Shown in pieces: positions 24,832 to 33,267 of a DNA stretch of 64,000 nucleotides. The stretch spans positions 186,001-250,000 of the forward strand of contig JACKCR010000008.1 of the NCBI GenBank assembly GCA_020633975.1, read 5' to 3'. Numbering within the stretch: the stretch's first letter is position 1; each line of letters opens with the position of its first letter. The stretch comes from Candidatus Eiseniibacteriota bacterium (lineage in GTDB: Bacteria; Eisenbacteria; RBG-16-71-46; CAIMUX01). Position numbers and translations under genes: made by a program. The notes beneath the pieces are model-generated. The model saw only the letters and a program-made list of their open reading frames with translations, was not told the DNA's origin and did no database searches.

Positions 24832-25416
24832 CTACTGCCTGGGCGAGCTCCCGCCGGACTGACGATCGTAGTTACGCCGTCCCATACCTACGAACCGATG
24901 GAACCCGAGCGACCGGTAGAACGGCACGAGCGAGTCGTCACAGCAGAGATCGATCATGTAGAGGTGATCGAGACGCACCACGATCCGGCGGGCGAGTTCG
25001 CGCCCAATCCCTCGACCTCGGTACTCAGGCAACACCTCGAGCAGCGGTAGGTACGCGGAGAGCACTCCATCGCTGATCGCGTTGACGAATCCCACGACGC
25101 GCTCGACATTGTCGTCGATAGCGAGCACGAAATGGTCACTACCGGCAAGGATCGCTAGATGACGTTCCGGCGTCGGCGGATTCGGCCAGCCCTCGAAGAA
25201 CCCGGACAGCTGGTCCGGTCGAACACCCTCGACACTCTCCACGTAGCGGATCGACACATCGGATGCCCCGATGCCGGACGAGCGCGGATGAGGCGAGCCC
25301 GTACCGGACGAACCCCGATCGGACGGGTCCCGATCAGACGAGCCCTGGTCGGACGAGTTCACACCAGACGAACCCTGACCAGGCGAATCAGGTGAACTCG
25401 TGTCAGACGCACTCAT
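24832..25416 (-). CDS. GNAT-family N-acetyltransferase with a repetitive Ser/Asp/Gly N-terminus
   Basis: A 194-residue protein. The GNAT domain occupies about 60-185, with VVGFVNAISDGVLSAYLPLLEV and the acetyl-CoA pyrophosphate loop PEYRGRGIGREL, followed by FYRSLGFHRF. The substrate is unknown. The first 58 or so residues are low-complexity repeats of SS-D-x-GSS type, encoded by degenerate GACGAG-rich DNA (about 25255-25405). The start is the ATG at 25416, only 2 nt after the stop of the MESH1-like gene, so the pair is probably co-translated; a longer frame to 25560 re-reads that gene. Confidence 0.82.
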   Translation of the reverse strand: MSASDTSSPDSPGQGSSGVNSSDQGSSDRDPSDRGSSGTGSPHPRSSGIGASDVSIRYVESVEGVRPDQLSGFFEGWPNPPTPERHLAILAGSDHFVLAIDDNVERVVGFVNAISDGVLSAYLPLLEVLPEYRGRGIGRELARRIVVRLDHLYMIDLCCDDSLVPFYRSLGFHRFVGMGRRNYDRQSGGSSPRQ

Positions 25417-25418
25417 GC

Positions 25419-25967
25419 TCAGACCTGCCGCGCGAGCCGCGACTTCGCCCGCTTCACGGCTTCGTCGTAGTGGGCTTCGAGCGCGGCGTTGACCCCACGG
25501 CAACCGGCGATCACCTGCAGGCTCCACGCGACGTACGAGTTCCGTTTCTCCATCGACCATGTCACCGGCGCATCCAGCCCCAGGTCATCGAGGTTGCTCG
25601 CGTGATCGGCGATCTTGAGCTGCTGCGCGCGAGGTGACACGTGGGGCGCGCGCTCGATCTGACGACGCTTCCGTTCCGCCCGCGGCAAGGACATGTCGTC
25701 CGTGACTTCTTCGACCAGCACGCGCACCTCGGCCCCGAACTCGCGCTCGAGCTCTTCGGCCGTCGTCTCGGTGTCCTCGATCGTATCGTGGAGAAGCGCG
25801 GCCTGAAGCAGCACGACGTCGGTCACTCCGCCGACGGTCGCGAGCAGCTGCGCCACGGCGAGCGGGTGGTTGATGTAGGGAGACGCCTCCGGATCCTTCC
25901 GACGCTGTCGACGGTGTTTGGTGGCCGCAAAGGATGCCGCCCGAAGGAGAGCTGTCGTCTGTGTCAT
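25419..25967 (-). CDS. MESH1-like small alarmone hydrolase (HD domain)
   Basis: A 182-residue single-domain HD phosphohydrolase resembling the hydrolase half of RelA/SpoT and the stand-alone MESH1 family, which removes the 3' pyrophosphate from (p)ppGpp (animal MESH1 also acts on NADPH). Residues visible: [14 protein letters not shown] (His34), LLHDTIEDT (His60-Asp61, with the Glu64-Asp65 pair typical of hydrolases) and KIADHASNL (Asp121). There is no synthetase domain. It heads a two-gene unit with the GNAT gene. Its substrate could be another nucleotide; the family match is strong. Confidence 0.87.
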   Translation of the reverse strand: MTQTTALLRAASFAATKHRRQRRKDPEASPYINHPLAVAQLLATVGGVTDVVLLQAALLHDTIEDTETTAEELEREFGAEVRVLVEEVTDDMSLPRAERKRRQIERAPHVSPRAQQLKIADHASNLDDLGLDAPVTWSMEKRNSYVAWSLQVIAGCRGVNAALEAHYDEAVKRAKSRLARQV

Positions 25968-26034
25968 GACAGTGCCGCCCCGTGTGACCGCGAGACTTCA
26001 CGGTCCAGTGCGTCGGCAGCACCGCGATCGCGGC

Positions 26035-28272
26035 TCACTCCGACTCGTGGCGTGGCAGCTCGAAGACTCCTCCCGGCTGCACGAGGAAGATCTTGCTCAC
26101 GTCTTCGTTCTTCTCGAGTACGAATCGGAACGACACTCCTTTGACTTCTTCGATCGTGAACTCCGCGCCATCGGGATCGAGCGCCTGCGGGATCAGCTCG
26201 ACGGCGGGCTGATCGCTCACCTGGCCCACGAGTGTATCGCCTTGCAGGTGGACGGAGAACACCTGATCCCCCGGGAGTTCGTACTCACCAACGAGGTGGG
26301 CCAGGAAAGCAGGATCGTGAAGCTTCCGATCAGGCTGCTTCTCGAAGAAGATCGGTTCGACTGCCGGTTCGAAGGGCACGGTGAACCCGGAGATCCGGCC
26401 CTCCGCGTTCTCCTCGAACACGACTCGAAGGTGAGCGGGGATCATCTCGTCCTTCTGCTCGGGTACGGTGAAGACGTCGTAGTGCCAATGTTCGAGCGGC
26501 ATCCTCATTCCGTTGTGCATGAGGACGAGGGACTTCTTCTCGAACTGCACCTCGGCCGTACCGTACCCAGGATGGAAGTACTCTCCGGCGAACTGCGCGA
26601 GCGGACGGCTCGGCTTCGTCCCCCGGACTCGGAACATGTCCTGCTGCTCTTCGCCTTCCTTTGCGAACGCCCGGAACTCGTTTCGGTCCTTCGCGGCATC
26701 CGCCAGACGGTCCTTCTCGTCTTCCTGGAAGATCCGATTCGCGATCTCGTAGGTGAGAAGGCCGGGCAACGCATCACCGTTCCGATTGCTCAGGACGACC
26801 ACACCGAGATCGTCGTTCGGAAACAGGGTGACGCGTGCCGAGAAGCCGTCGATGTTCCCTCCGTGCTGCACGACGAGATGCCCGTTCCACCCCTCGACGA
26901 ACCAACCGAATGCGTAGCTCATCGGAGAGAGTTCGGGTTCGGTAGGTAGACCTGGGATCGCCATCTGTGGAGTGTGCAGCTCTCTCAGGGTGCCGGCGGA
27001 GAGAAGCGTCTGTCCTTCGTACGTTCCCCCGGAGAGATGGACCCGCACCCAGGCTGCCATTTCTTCGGCCGAAGAATTGAGCGAACCAGCCGGTCCCATC
27101 ACGGTGAGCGGTCGGAAATCGACCTTTCGCACGATGTCGTCGTCCAGGACGTATGGCTGTGCGAAGTCGTCCGAGCCCTGCGACTCGAGAACAGAGAAGT
27201 TCGTGCGTGTCATCCCGAGAGGAGTCAGCACTCGCTCCCGAAGCGCGTCTTCCCAACTGCCTCCGGTCAGGACTTCGGTGAGATACCCCGCGGTGAGGAA
27301 CATCAGGTTGTTGTACTGCCAGGCTTCGCGGAGCTCCTTGTTCGGCTCCAGATAGCGAAGCCTCCGGACCAGCTCCTTCCGCGTGACCGACTCGTCGTTG
27401 TACCAGACGAGGTCGTGCCTCGGAAGACCGGAGCGATGCGTCACCATGTCCCGCGGTGTGAGATGGAGGGTCGCGTACTCGTCGACCAACTTGAACTCCG
27501 GGATGTACTCGATGACGGGAATGTCCCAGTCGAGTTGACCTTCGTCGACCAAGGTCGCGAGCGTGAAGGTGGTGAACGCCTTGGTCGTCGACCCGACCGC
27601 GAAGAGCGTGCGCGGCGTAACCGGGAGGCTCTGCTCGACGTCCCTGAGTCCGTAGCCCGCGAGGTGGATCACCTCGTCCCCCATGACGACGGCAACGCCT
27701 ACGCCCGGTGTCTGCCAATCGGCGAGCGCGGCATCGATCACCTCACCGATGCCCTCGAGTGCAGCCTTGGCCGCGTCGATCGGGTCCTCCCCGTTGCGAG
27801 CCTCGAAGGGGAACGACTGCCCACCTTGCGTGAACTCCCCGGACATCTCCACAACCGCCGCCGCATCACGGGCAGCGTCGGGACCCGCAGCGATCGTGCC
27901 TTGGAACGTTGGTGTCCCTGGAATCCCCGTGATCACGAACGTCGCTCGATCTCCGTCCAGCTGCACGTTCTCGAGAGGTAGGTCTTTCGCTCCCTGCAGT
28001 GGGATCGAGATGTCGCCGGACCACGCGCCATCCGTCCCCTCGAAGTCGAGGTCGAACGCCAGTTCCTGCCCTGGAAGACGGATGACACCCGTCCAATGCC
28101 CCTCCAAAGACGAGCCAGCTGGAGGCTGGACATCCTGGGCATTCGCCACCGGGACCGATGCGAGAAGGGACGCGGCGAGTAGACCGAGCAGCGGCGCGAA
28201 GACGCGCAGCGGCGCGAGGACGGGCAGCGGCGCGAGGACGGGCAGAATGGAACGCGTGGACGGAGCGGGCAT
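26035..28272 (-). CDS. Secreted class C beta-lactamase-like serine hydrolase
   Basis: A 745-residue exported protein. An N-terminal signal sequence with an unusual Leu/Pro/Val/Ala repeat ends near VANAQD (cleavage about 45). A beta-rich domain follows (about 55-160), then the PBP-like serine hydrolase domain (about 175-520) and a C-terminal beta domain. Active-site motifs: SxxK in VGSTTKAF (Ser228, Lys231), YNN (Tyr320) and HGG in QHGGNIDG. Family members include esterases, D-aminopeptidases and PBP4*-like enzymes; antibiotic hydrolysis is not implied. The ATG at 28272 has AGGAGG five bases upstream, which decides against the frame start at 28332. Confidence 0.88.
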   Translation of the reverse strand: MPAPSTRSILPVLAPLPVLAPLRVFAPLLGLLAASLLASVPVANAQDVQPPAGSSLEGHWTGVIRLPGQELAFDLDFEGTDGAWSGDISIPLQGAKDLPLENVQLDGDRATFVITGIPGTPTFQGTIAAGPDAARDAAAVVEMSGEFTQGGQSFPFEARNGEDPIDAAKAALEGIGEVIDAALADWQTPGVGVAVVMGDEVIHLAGYGLRDVEQSLPVTPRTLFAVGSTTKAFTTFTLATLVDEGQLDWDIPVIEYIPEFKLVDEYATLHLTPRDMVTHRSGLPRHDLVWYNDESVTRKELVRRLRYLEPNKELREAWQYNNLMFLTAGYLTEVLTGGSWEDALRERVLTPLGMTRTNFSVLESQGSDDFAQPYVLDDDIVRKVDFRPLTVMGPAGSLNSSAEEMAAWVRVHLSGGTYEGQTLLSAGTLRELHTPQMAIPGLPTEPELSPMSYAFGWFVEGWNGHLVVQHGGNIDGFSARVTLFPNDDLGVVVLSNRNGDALPGLLTYEIANRIFQEDEKDRLADAAKDRNEFRAFAKEGEEQQDMFRVRGTKPSRPLAQFAGEYFHPGYGTAEVQFEKKSLVLMHNGMRMPLEHWHYDVFTVPEQKDEMIPAHLRVVFEENAEGRISGFTVPFEPAVEPIFFEKQPDRKLHDPAFLAHLVGEYELPGDQVFSVHLQGDTLVGQVSDQPAVELIPQALDPDGAEFTIEEVKGVSFRFVLEKNEDVSKIFLVQPGGVFELPRHESE
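28191..28244. repeat. 18-bp in-frame tandem repeat in the signal peptide region
   Basis: Three 18-bp units of the form GCGGCGCGAGGACGGGCA (28191, 28209, 28227; the first with two changes) encode the LPVLAP repeats in the signal sequence of the serine hydrolase. Copy-number change would lengthen or shorten the hydrophobic core by six residues. Confidence 0.92.
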
Positions 28273-28429
28273 GGGCACCTCCTGATTGCCAAGCGGAGGA
28301 ATCCTACTCTCACCGACTCCGGGGATCACCACCTAGTGGCGCGGGCGCAGGGGCCGCAAGGAATGCAAACCCACGGAAGGCAGGCCCAAAGGAAGACGAG
28401 TCGAAGGACCAGCGGAACAGCGGCGACAA

Positions 28430-28467
28430 AATGCAGAGCGCCCCACGTTCCTACGAACGTGGGGCGC
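28430..28467 (-). terminator. Intrinsic terminator of the RRM gene
   Basis: Arms 28438-28450 and 28455-28467 form a perfect 13-bp stem with a CTAC loop. On the minus strand it is followed by TCTGCATTTTGT. It lies 27 nt after the RRM stop codon. Confidence 0.8.
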
Positions 28468-28493
28468 ATCCTCGAAGATTCGAGGGCGTGGGA

Positions 28494-28793
28494 CTACCAG
28501 CGATCGTTGCGGCGGAATCCGCCGCCACCACCACCGCCGCCGCCACCACCGCGGCGATCCTCTGCTTCGTTGACGCGCAGAGCGCGGCCATTCATCTGAG
28601 CACCGTCCATGGCGTCGATGGCTGCGAGAGCAGCCTCGTCATCCATCTCGACGAAGCCAAATCCACGGGGACGGCCGGTCTCCCGGTCGTTGATGAGCTT
28701 CACCGAGTGAACGGTTCCATGCTGAGAGAAGACCTGGTTGATTTCGTCTTCGGTGGCACTGAAGGGCAGGTTGCCCACATAAAGCTTCTTCAA
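28494..28793 (-). CDS. Small RRM-type RNA-binding protein with Gly-rich tail
   Basis: A 99-residue protein with one RNA-recognition motif: RNP2 LYVGNL (4-9) and RNP1 RGFGFVEM (43-50), followed by a run of eleven glycines and FRRNDRW. Bacterial and cyanobacterial relatives bind RNA and are often cold-inducible. I choose the TTG at 28793 (reading MKKLYVGNLPFS) because GGAG lies six bases upstream and homologues begin there; a GTG six codons earlier (28811) lacks a site. It is followed by a strong terminator and so is monocistronic. Confidence 0.88.
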   Translation of the reverse strand: MKKLYVGNLPFSATEDEINQVFSQHGTVHSVKLINDRETGRPRGFGFVEMDDEAALAAIDAMDGAQMNGRALRVNEAEDRRGGGGGGGGGGGFRRNDRW

Positions 28794-28950
28794 ATCGTTC
28801 TCCAAAAACACGACCTTACGGCCGCTTCACATGACGAGTGGTTCGAACTCCCGGATATCCGGATCTATCTCTCCACTCAGGACACCCCAGACGCGATCGC
28901 CGGGGGACGTCTCCGCAGTCGCGGAGCACATCGATGACTCGAAAACAGCA

Positions 28951-28980
28951 AGACCCTTCTCCCGCCAGGGAGCAAGGTCT
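28951..28980 (-). terminator. Secondary terminator-like hairpin upstream of the RRM gene
   Basis: Arms of 13 nt (28951-28963 and 28968-28980) pair at 11 positions with a GCCA loop. On the minus strand TGCTGTTTTCG follows. It may back up the stronger signal at 29050-29125, or be a leader element of the RRM mRNA. Confidence 0.4.
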
Positions 28981-29049
28981 CCAGCTCCGAGTCAACAGGT
29001 AGGACAGTAGGGGGTGCTCCAGAAGTCACCAAGCGAAATCCCCAACCGT

Positions 29050-29125
29050 CAAAAAAAGAAGACCTCTCCACGGGTCAAGGCGCAGACGGGGCATGGTATC
29101 TTTGCGCCCTTCCCGGGAGAGGTCT
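29050..29125 (-). terminator. Terminator or small-RNA 3' end with nested stems and T-tract
   Basis: AGACCTCTCC (29060-29069) pairs with GGAGAGGTCT (29116-29125). A nested GGCGCA/TGCGCC stem lies inside. On the minus strand the structure is followed by TCTTTTTTT. It would end the OmpA-like transcript, or form the tail of a short regulatory RNA. Confidence 0.65.
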
Positions 29126-29334
29126 GTCTCATCCGGAGCAAAGCTCCGAAGTCTTGTGTTGGAGAAGGCCGGTGAGGAGCTGAGTGGGGGGTGGAGACTG
29201 CCGCCCGATGAAAAGCTCGCAAGGTCCGGTCCACCTGGGGTCGACGCAGTCGTCCACACCCAACCGAGCTCCCCTACCGACTCCCTCCTCAGAGGCCTTC
29301 GCCTCTCAAATCCAAGTCTCGTATCGACTTCGCC

Positions 29335-30000
29335 CTACCGGCGAAGCATCGTGATCTCTTCGCTCGAATCCTCGTTCGAGTCCTTCTTCTCTTCCTCGCC
29401 GGCGTTCTCGAGCGCCTTCTTCGAGATGACGCTCACAACTACCCGGCGATTCTCGCTCGCCTTCCCACCCAGCGGCTTCTCCTCGCCGTAGCTCACTGCA
29501 GCGAACCGCTGTAGGGACGTCTGCGACCGCTCCAGGAGATAGCGGAGCACCGATTCGGCCCGCTTCTGGCCCAGGAGGCGGTTGTAAGAAACTGACCCGG
29601 AGGAGTCAGTAAAGCCATAGATGTCAACCACATACTCCGGGTGGCCCTGAATCAGCATCGCTGCGTCTTCCAGGGCCGGGAGCCCATCCCCACCGAGATC
29701 AAAGCTGTCGCTCGAGAAGTGAACGGTGTAGGACGCGACTTCCTCGTAACCGACGCGACCAAGGGCCAGATTCTTCGCCTCTCCCGCGTACTCGAGCGCG
29801 AGCTCGGCACGGGCCATGGCTTCCGCGGTCGAATTGCCGAGGATCTCGATCTCTGAAGCGAGACGTCCGTCTTCCGCCCTCATCTCGTGCCGGAGCGAAT
29901 CCAGCTCGTCTCGGACGAAACCCTTGGATGCGCAACCACTGGAACCGACGAATCCGGTCAGTACCGCCAGCATTGCCATCTTCTTCCAGGTCGACTTCAA
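29335..30000 (-). CDS. OmpA-family protein, probable lipoprotein
   Basis: A 221-residue exported protein. The N-terminus has a signal-like segment (MAMLAVLTGFVGSSGC) with a cysteine after SSG, a weak lipobox. A helical/coiled region follows (about 25-90), then an OmpA-like peptidoglycan-binding domain (about 95-200) with the motifs YGFTDSSGSVSYNRLLGQKRAESV and NRRVVV. A charged Glu/Asp/Lys tail ends the protein. I use the TTG at 30000 because GGAGG lies four bases before it; the frame runs to 30129 without a site. It is divergent from the NtrC-type regulator, and a sigma-54-like promoter lies about 65 bp upstream. Confidence 0.82.
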   Translation of the reverse strand: MKSTWKKMAMLAVLTGFVGSSGCASKGFVRDELDSLRHEMRAEDGRLASEIEILGNSTAEAMARAELALEYAGEAKNLALGRVGYEEVASYTVHFSSDSFDLGGDGLPALEDAAMLIQGHPEYVVDIYGFTDSSGSVSYNRLLGQKRAESVLRYLLERSQTSLQRFAAVSYGEEKPLGGKASENRRVVVSVISKKALENAGEEEKKDSNEDSSEEITMLRR

Positions 30001-30337
30001 GAGACCTCCACCCGTCGATCGGCTTTCCCGCGACGACCCATCGTCGCTAGCGATATTGGTATAGGAATTGGCGTGCCATCTAGTGACTCCACAGCCTCCC
30101 CGGACTGCGAGCCAAGGTTTTTCAATCACTTACAGGATCGCCCCCTCGGAACGCTGGAGATTTCAGCCCTTCGCACAGTCGTAGGGAGCGTGGAGGATGT
30201 ATCTAGTGTTACCTTTTTCCATAGGACGGACCATTTCGCGCTCTAGTCCGTGGAGATTCTCCCCGATTGGAAGCAGGATGCTGCTGGGGGAAACAGGGGT
30301 GCGGCCCAAGCCGGAAAGCCCGAGAGGCAGGAGTTTC
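30001..30337. other. 337-bp divergent regulatory gap between OmpA-like and NtrC-type genes
   Basis: Apart from the sigma-54-like site nothing definite is visible. The sequence just before the regulator ends with GGCAGGAG, its ribosome site. An in-frame extension of the regulator to 30197 looks non-coding. Confidence 0.4.
30063..30078 (-). promoter_or_regulatory. Candidate sigma-54 promoter for the OmpA-like gene
   Basis: On the minus strand the sequence is TGGCACG-CCAA-TTCCT. The -24 half is a perfect consensus and the spacing is right; the -12 half has TTCC where TTGC is expected, a change in an important base. The predicted start is about 50 bp before the TTG. A sigma-54 activator gene lies immediately divergent, which makes the match more interesting. 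Confidence 0.3.
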
Positions 30338-31726
30338 ATGGATCGAGTGCACCGCATCTTGGTTGTCGACGACGAGGAGCCGATCCGTCGAGGCCTATCC
30401 CGAACCGTCACTGGTCTCGGTCATGAAGTGGATGTCGCCGCGGACGCAGAGGAAGCACTACAGCTCGCCCTCGCCCACGCGCCGGATCTCGTCATCACCG
30501 ACCTCAACATGCCGGGCCGCACCGGCCTCGAGCTGATCGAGGACCTCCGCGACAGCGGTATCGAGGCGACCGTCCTCGTTCTCACCGCACACGCGTCGAT
30601 CGACAGCGCGATCCAGGCCACGAAGAAGGGCGTGTACGACTACCTGCAAAAGCCGATCGAGCCCGCGGTCGTCGAGAGCGCGCTCATCAAGGCACTCGAA
30701 CACACCGCGATGCGCCAGGAAGTGCTCCACCTTCGGAGGGAGCTCCAGCGACAGGGCAGGTTCCAGGAACTCGTCGGCGACTCCCCGAGCATGCAGCAGC
30801 TCTATAGGATGATCGACCAGATCGCCCCGACCAACGCTTCCGTGCTCATCACCGGGGAAAGCGGGACGGGCAAGGAAGTCGTCGCCCGAACCATTCATGG
30901 ACTCAGCCCCCGGCGCTCGGGACGGTTCGTCGCGATCAACTGCGCCGCCATCCCGGAGAACCTGCTCGAGAGTGAGATCTTCGGCCACGAGAAGGGCTCG
31001 TTCACCGGCGCGACCGCGTCTCGTCCGGGATGCTTCGAGCACGCCCACGAAGGAACGCTGTTCCTCGACGAGATCGGTGACATGCCGGCCGGACTCCAGA
31101 CGAAGCTCCTACGGGTGCTGGAGGACGGCAAGGTCAGGCGCGTGGGCGGACAGCGGGAGATCCCCGTGGACGTGCGCGTCCTCGCGGCGACCAACGTCGA
31201 GATCGACGAGAGACTCGCCTCCGGTCGGCTGCGCGAGGATCTCTACTTCCGCCTCAACGTATTCACGCTCCACCTTCCTCCGCTGAGGGAGCGTGCCCAG
31301 GACGTGCCGGTCCTCGCCTCTCACTTCCTCCACAACTTCGCGGAGGAGAATGGGAAGAAGCTCCTCGGCATCTCGCAGGAAGCCATGGAGCAGATGACCC
31401 GCTACGATTGGCCGGGAAACGTCCGCGAGCTGCGGAACGTGATGCAGAGAGCTGCGATCTTGTGTGACAACGACGAGGTTCAGCCTCATCATCTCCCCCC
31501 GTCGGTGCGGCCGATCGTGCGGCGTGATCCAGGGAGTCGGGATGCGCTCAGCGTGAAGGTCGGAACGCCGCTCGAAGAAGTGGAGAAGGCCGTGATCCTC
31601 GAGACGCTCGAAGCCTGCGCCGGCAACAAGACGCGGGCGGCTTCTGTCCTCGGTATCACGACGAAGACGCTGTACGCGAAACTGCGTCGCTATGGAAGGC
31701 TTCAGGCCACGGAGGTACTTCGTTGA
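30338..31726 (+). CDS. NtrC-family sigma-54-dependent response regulator
   Basis: A 462-residue transcriptional activator. Receiver domain (about 5-120) with phospho-acceptor Asp55 (DLNMPG) and the Lys in LQKP. The AAA+ domain (about 145-380) has Walker A GESGTGKE (173-180), the sigma-54 contact loop as GSFTGA rather than GAFTGA, Walker B LFLDEIGD and the RLNVF region. A Fis-type helix-turn-helix ends the protein (KTRAASVLGITTKTLYAKL). AGGAG lies before the ATG at 30338. Its stop overlaps the TTG of the next gene (TTGA), so it forms a two-component operon with that kinase. Likely targets include the divergent OmpA-like gene (inference). Confidence 0.93.
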   Translation: MDRVHRILVVDDEEPIRRGLSRTVTGLGHEVDVAADAEEALQLALAHAPDLVITDLNMPGRTGLELIEDLRDSGIEATVLVLTAHASIDSAIQATKKGVYDYLQKPIEPAVVESALIKALEHTAMRQEVLHLRRELQRQGRFQELVGDSPSMQQLYRMIDQIAPTNASVLITGESGTGKEVVARTIHGLSPRRSGRFVAINCAAIPENLLESEIFGHEKGSFTGATASRPGCFEHAHEGTLFLDEIGDMPAGLQTKLLRVLEDGKVRRVGGQREIPVDVRVLAATNVEIDERLASGRLREDLYFRLNVFTLHLPPLRERAQDVPVLASHFLHNFAEENGKKLLGISQEAMEQMTRYDWPGNVRELRNVMQRAAILCDNDEVQPHHLPPSVRPIVRRDPGSRDALSVKVGTPLEEVEKAVILETLEACAGNKTRAASVLGITTKTLYAKLRRYGRLQATEVLR

Positions 31727-33267
31727 AACTGGGCTGGGGATCTAGACAGATCCTCTCGCTCTCCGCGCTAGCCGTCGTCCTCGCGATCACTTCGGTTCTC
31801 TTCGAGATCCACAACGTGCTGCGGCTCGCGACCGATCGAGCCCTGACCGAAGCGGGATATGTCACGGATACGGTGGAGCGGACGATCCTCCTCCTCAACC
31901 AGCGGAACCCGCAGGCCGATCTCTCCACGCTGGTCGCCGACCCGTTGATGAAGGAACTCCTCGTCGGGGGAGTCGCCCACACTCCGTCTCTCCTCGGCGT
32001 CGCGGTGATGGATCCCAACGGGATTGCGGTCGCACACGGCGCGCCACAGATGATCGGTCAGCCGATCGCAAACCTGCCTGAACTCGGAAGGCCCGAGGGG
32101 TTCGTGGAGGCGATGAAGCTCCTCAGCGCCCTCCATGATCGTCAGAACTACGAGATGAGGTCCGAACTCCGTCAGGGCGACCAGCCGTTCGCCACCATTC
32201 ACGCGAGTATCTCGGGAACCCTACTCTGGGACGAAGTCCGGCGCGTGCTGCAACGAGGGCTCATCACGGGTCTCGTGCTGCTCTTCCTCGCCCTCGGTCT
32301 CGGCGTGTTGCTCGGACAGGTCACGAAGGGGCGGCTGCGCATCCTGGAAGAAGGAGTTGCCGGCATGCTCACCGGCCACTCCGAGCCGATCCCCGAGAGC
32401 CGGTCCGACATGTTCGGGGACCTCGCCCGGGAGCTCAACATCCTCCGGGACCGAGTCCAGATGGAGCCGCGGATTCTCGCCAACGTCGGGCAGCTCGCCG
32501 CAGGAATGGCTCACGAGATGAGCCAACCAATCCAGGCCATCCAGTTCGCACTTCGCGAGCTCGAAGATCCGCGGAGCCTCAGCCCCGACGACATCGACTC
32601 CCACGTCGGCTCCGCGCGGACCGCAGTCGAACGGATGCGGAAGTCGGTCGACGGTTTCCTCCGGGTCGTCCGGATCAAGCCAATGGCTGTGGAGTCGATC
32701 TCGCTGAACAGCGTACTAGAGCAAGTCCAGCAGGACCTGGAGACGGAAGCGAACCTGGCGGGACTCGAACTCGACCTTGATCTCGACGCAGACCTTCCCG
32801 AGACGTACGCTGATGCTCAGGTTCTGCGCCAGGCCGTAGAGAACCTGGTCAAGAACGCCGTGCAAGCCGCACCGTCACGTGAAGGACGAGTCATCATCCG
32901 TAGCCGCACCGAAGACGAGTCGATCCTTCTCATCGTGGAAGACACCGGCCCCGGAATCCCCGACGAAGTCAGGCCCAAGGTCTTCAACTTCTACTTCACG
33001 ACGAAGCGCAACGGAACCGGAGTCGGGCTCGCACTCGTGCGCCAGGCCGCCGAGATCCATGGCGGCACGATCGAAATCGACTCGGAGATCGGCCGCGGCA
33101 CGACGATGACGATTCGAATCCCGCAACGGGCCGCTGCGTTGCGCTCCGGAAAGAAGCGGAGCAAGAGCAGTCCGGAAGACGCGGAGTTGATCAGCACTAC
33201 CTCCGAACGCACGAACGCGCACTCGGAGCCCTCAACGACATTGGTCGAACCTGGAGGCCGTAGATGA
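31723..33267 (+). CDS. Membrane sensor histidine kinase, partner of the NtrC-type regulator
   Basis: A 514-residue kinase. First membrane helix about 10-28, an extracytoplasmic sensor of about 140 residues (dCache/PAS-like in shape, unassigned), second helix about 180-200, a HAMP-like linker, then the dimerisation/phosphoacceptor helix with GMAHEMSQPIQAIQ (His264) and a HATPase domain (NLVKNAVQA, DTGPGIP, GTGVGLALV). The H-box with SQP resembles the NtrB/DctB group, which pairs with sigma-54 regulators. It starts with TTG inside the upstream stop codon and ends in ATGA overlap with the lipoprotein gene. Confidence 0.9.
   Translation: MKLGWGSRQILSLSALAVVLAITSVLFEIHNVLRLATDRALTEAGYVTDTVERTILLLNQRNPQADLSTLVADPLMKELLVGGVAHTPSLLGVAVMDPNGIAVAHGAPQMIGQPIANLPELGRPEGFVEAMKLLSALHDRQNYEMRSELRQGDQPFATIHASISGTLLWDEVRRVLQRGLITGLVLLFLALGLGVLLGQVTKGRLRILEEGVAGMLTGHSEPIPESRSDMFGDLARELNILRDRVQMEPRILANVGQLAAGMAHEMSQPIQAIQFALRELEDPRSLSPDDIDSHVGSARTAVERMRKSVDGFLRVVRIKPMAVESISLNSVLEQVQQDLETEANLAGLELDLDLDADLPETYADAQVLRQAVENLVKNAVQAAPSREGRVIIRSRTEDESILLIVEDTGPGIPDEVRPKVFNFYFTTKRNGTGVGLALVRQAAEIHGGTIEIDSEIGRGTTMTIRIPQRAAALRSGKKRSKSSPEDAELISTTSERTNAHSEPSTTLVEPGGRR

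Larger units (their letters stand above)
28794..29334. other. 540-bp intergenic region with two minus-strand hairpins
   Basis: This lies between the OmpA-like gene and the RRM gene, both minus. It contains an imperfect hairpin (28951-28980) and a larger structure ending in a T-tract (29050-29125). About 210 nt separate the OmpA-like stop from the latter, enough for a long 3' UTR or a small RNA. No protein-coding frame has support. Confidence 0.5.

Noticed and set aside
24820-24845. CGCCCAG/CTGGGCG hairpin after the DEAD-box gene considered as terminator
   Set aside because: It has an 11-nt loop, overlaps the GNAT 3' end and lacks a T-run on either strand.
28840-28860. GGTTCGAACTCC, resembling a tRNA T-loop
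   Set aside because: No acceptor, D or anticodon stems can be paired around it; no tRNA is present.
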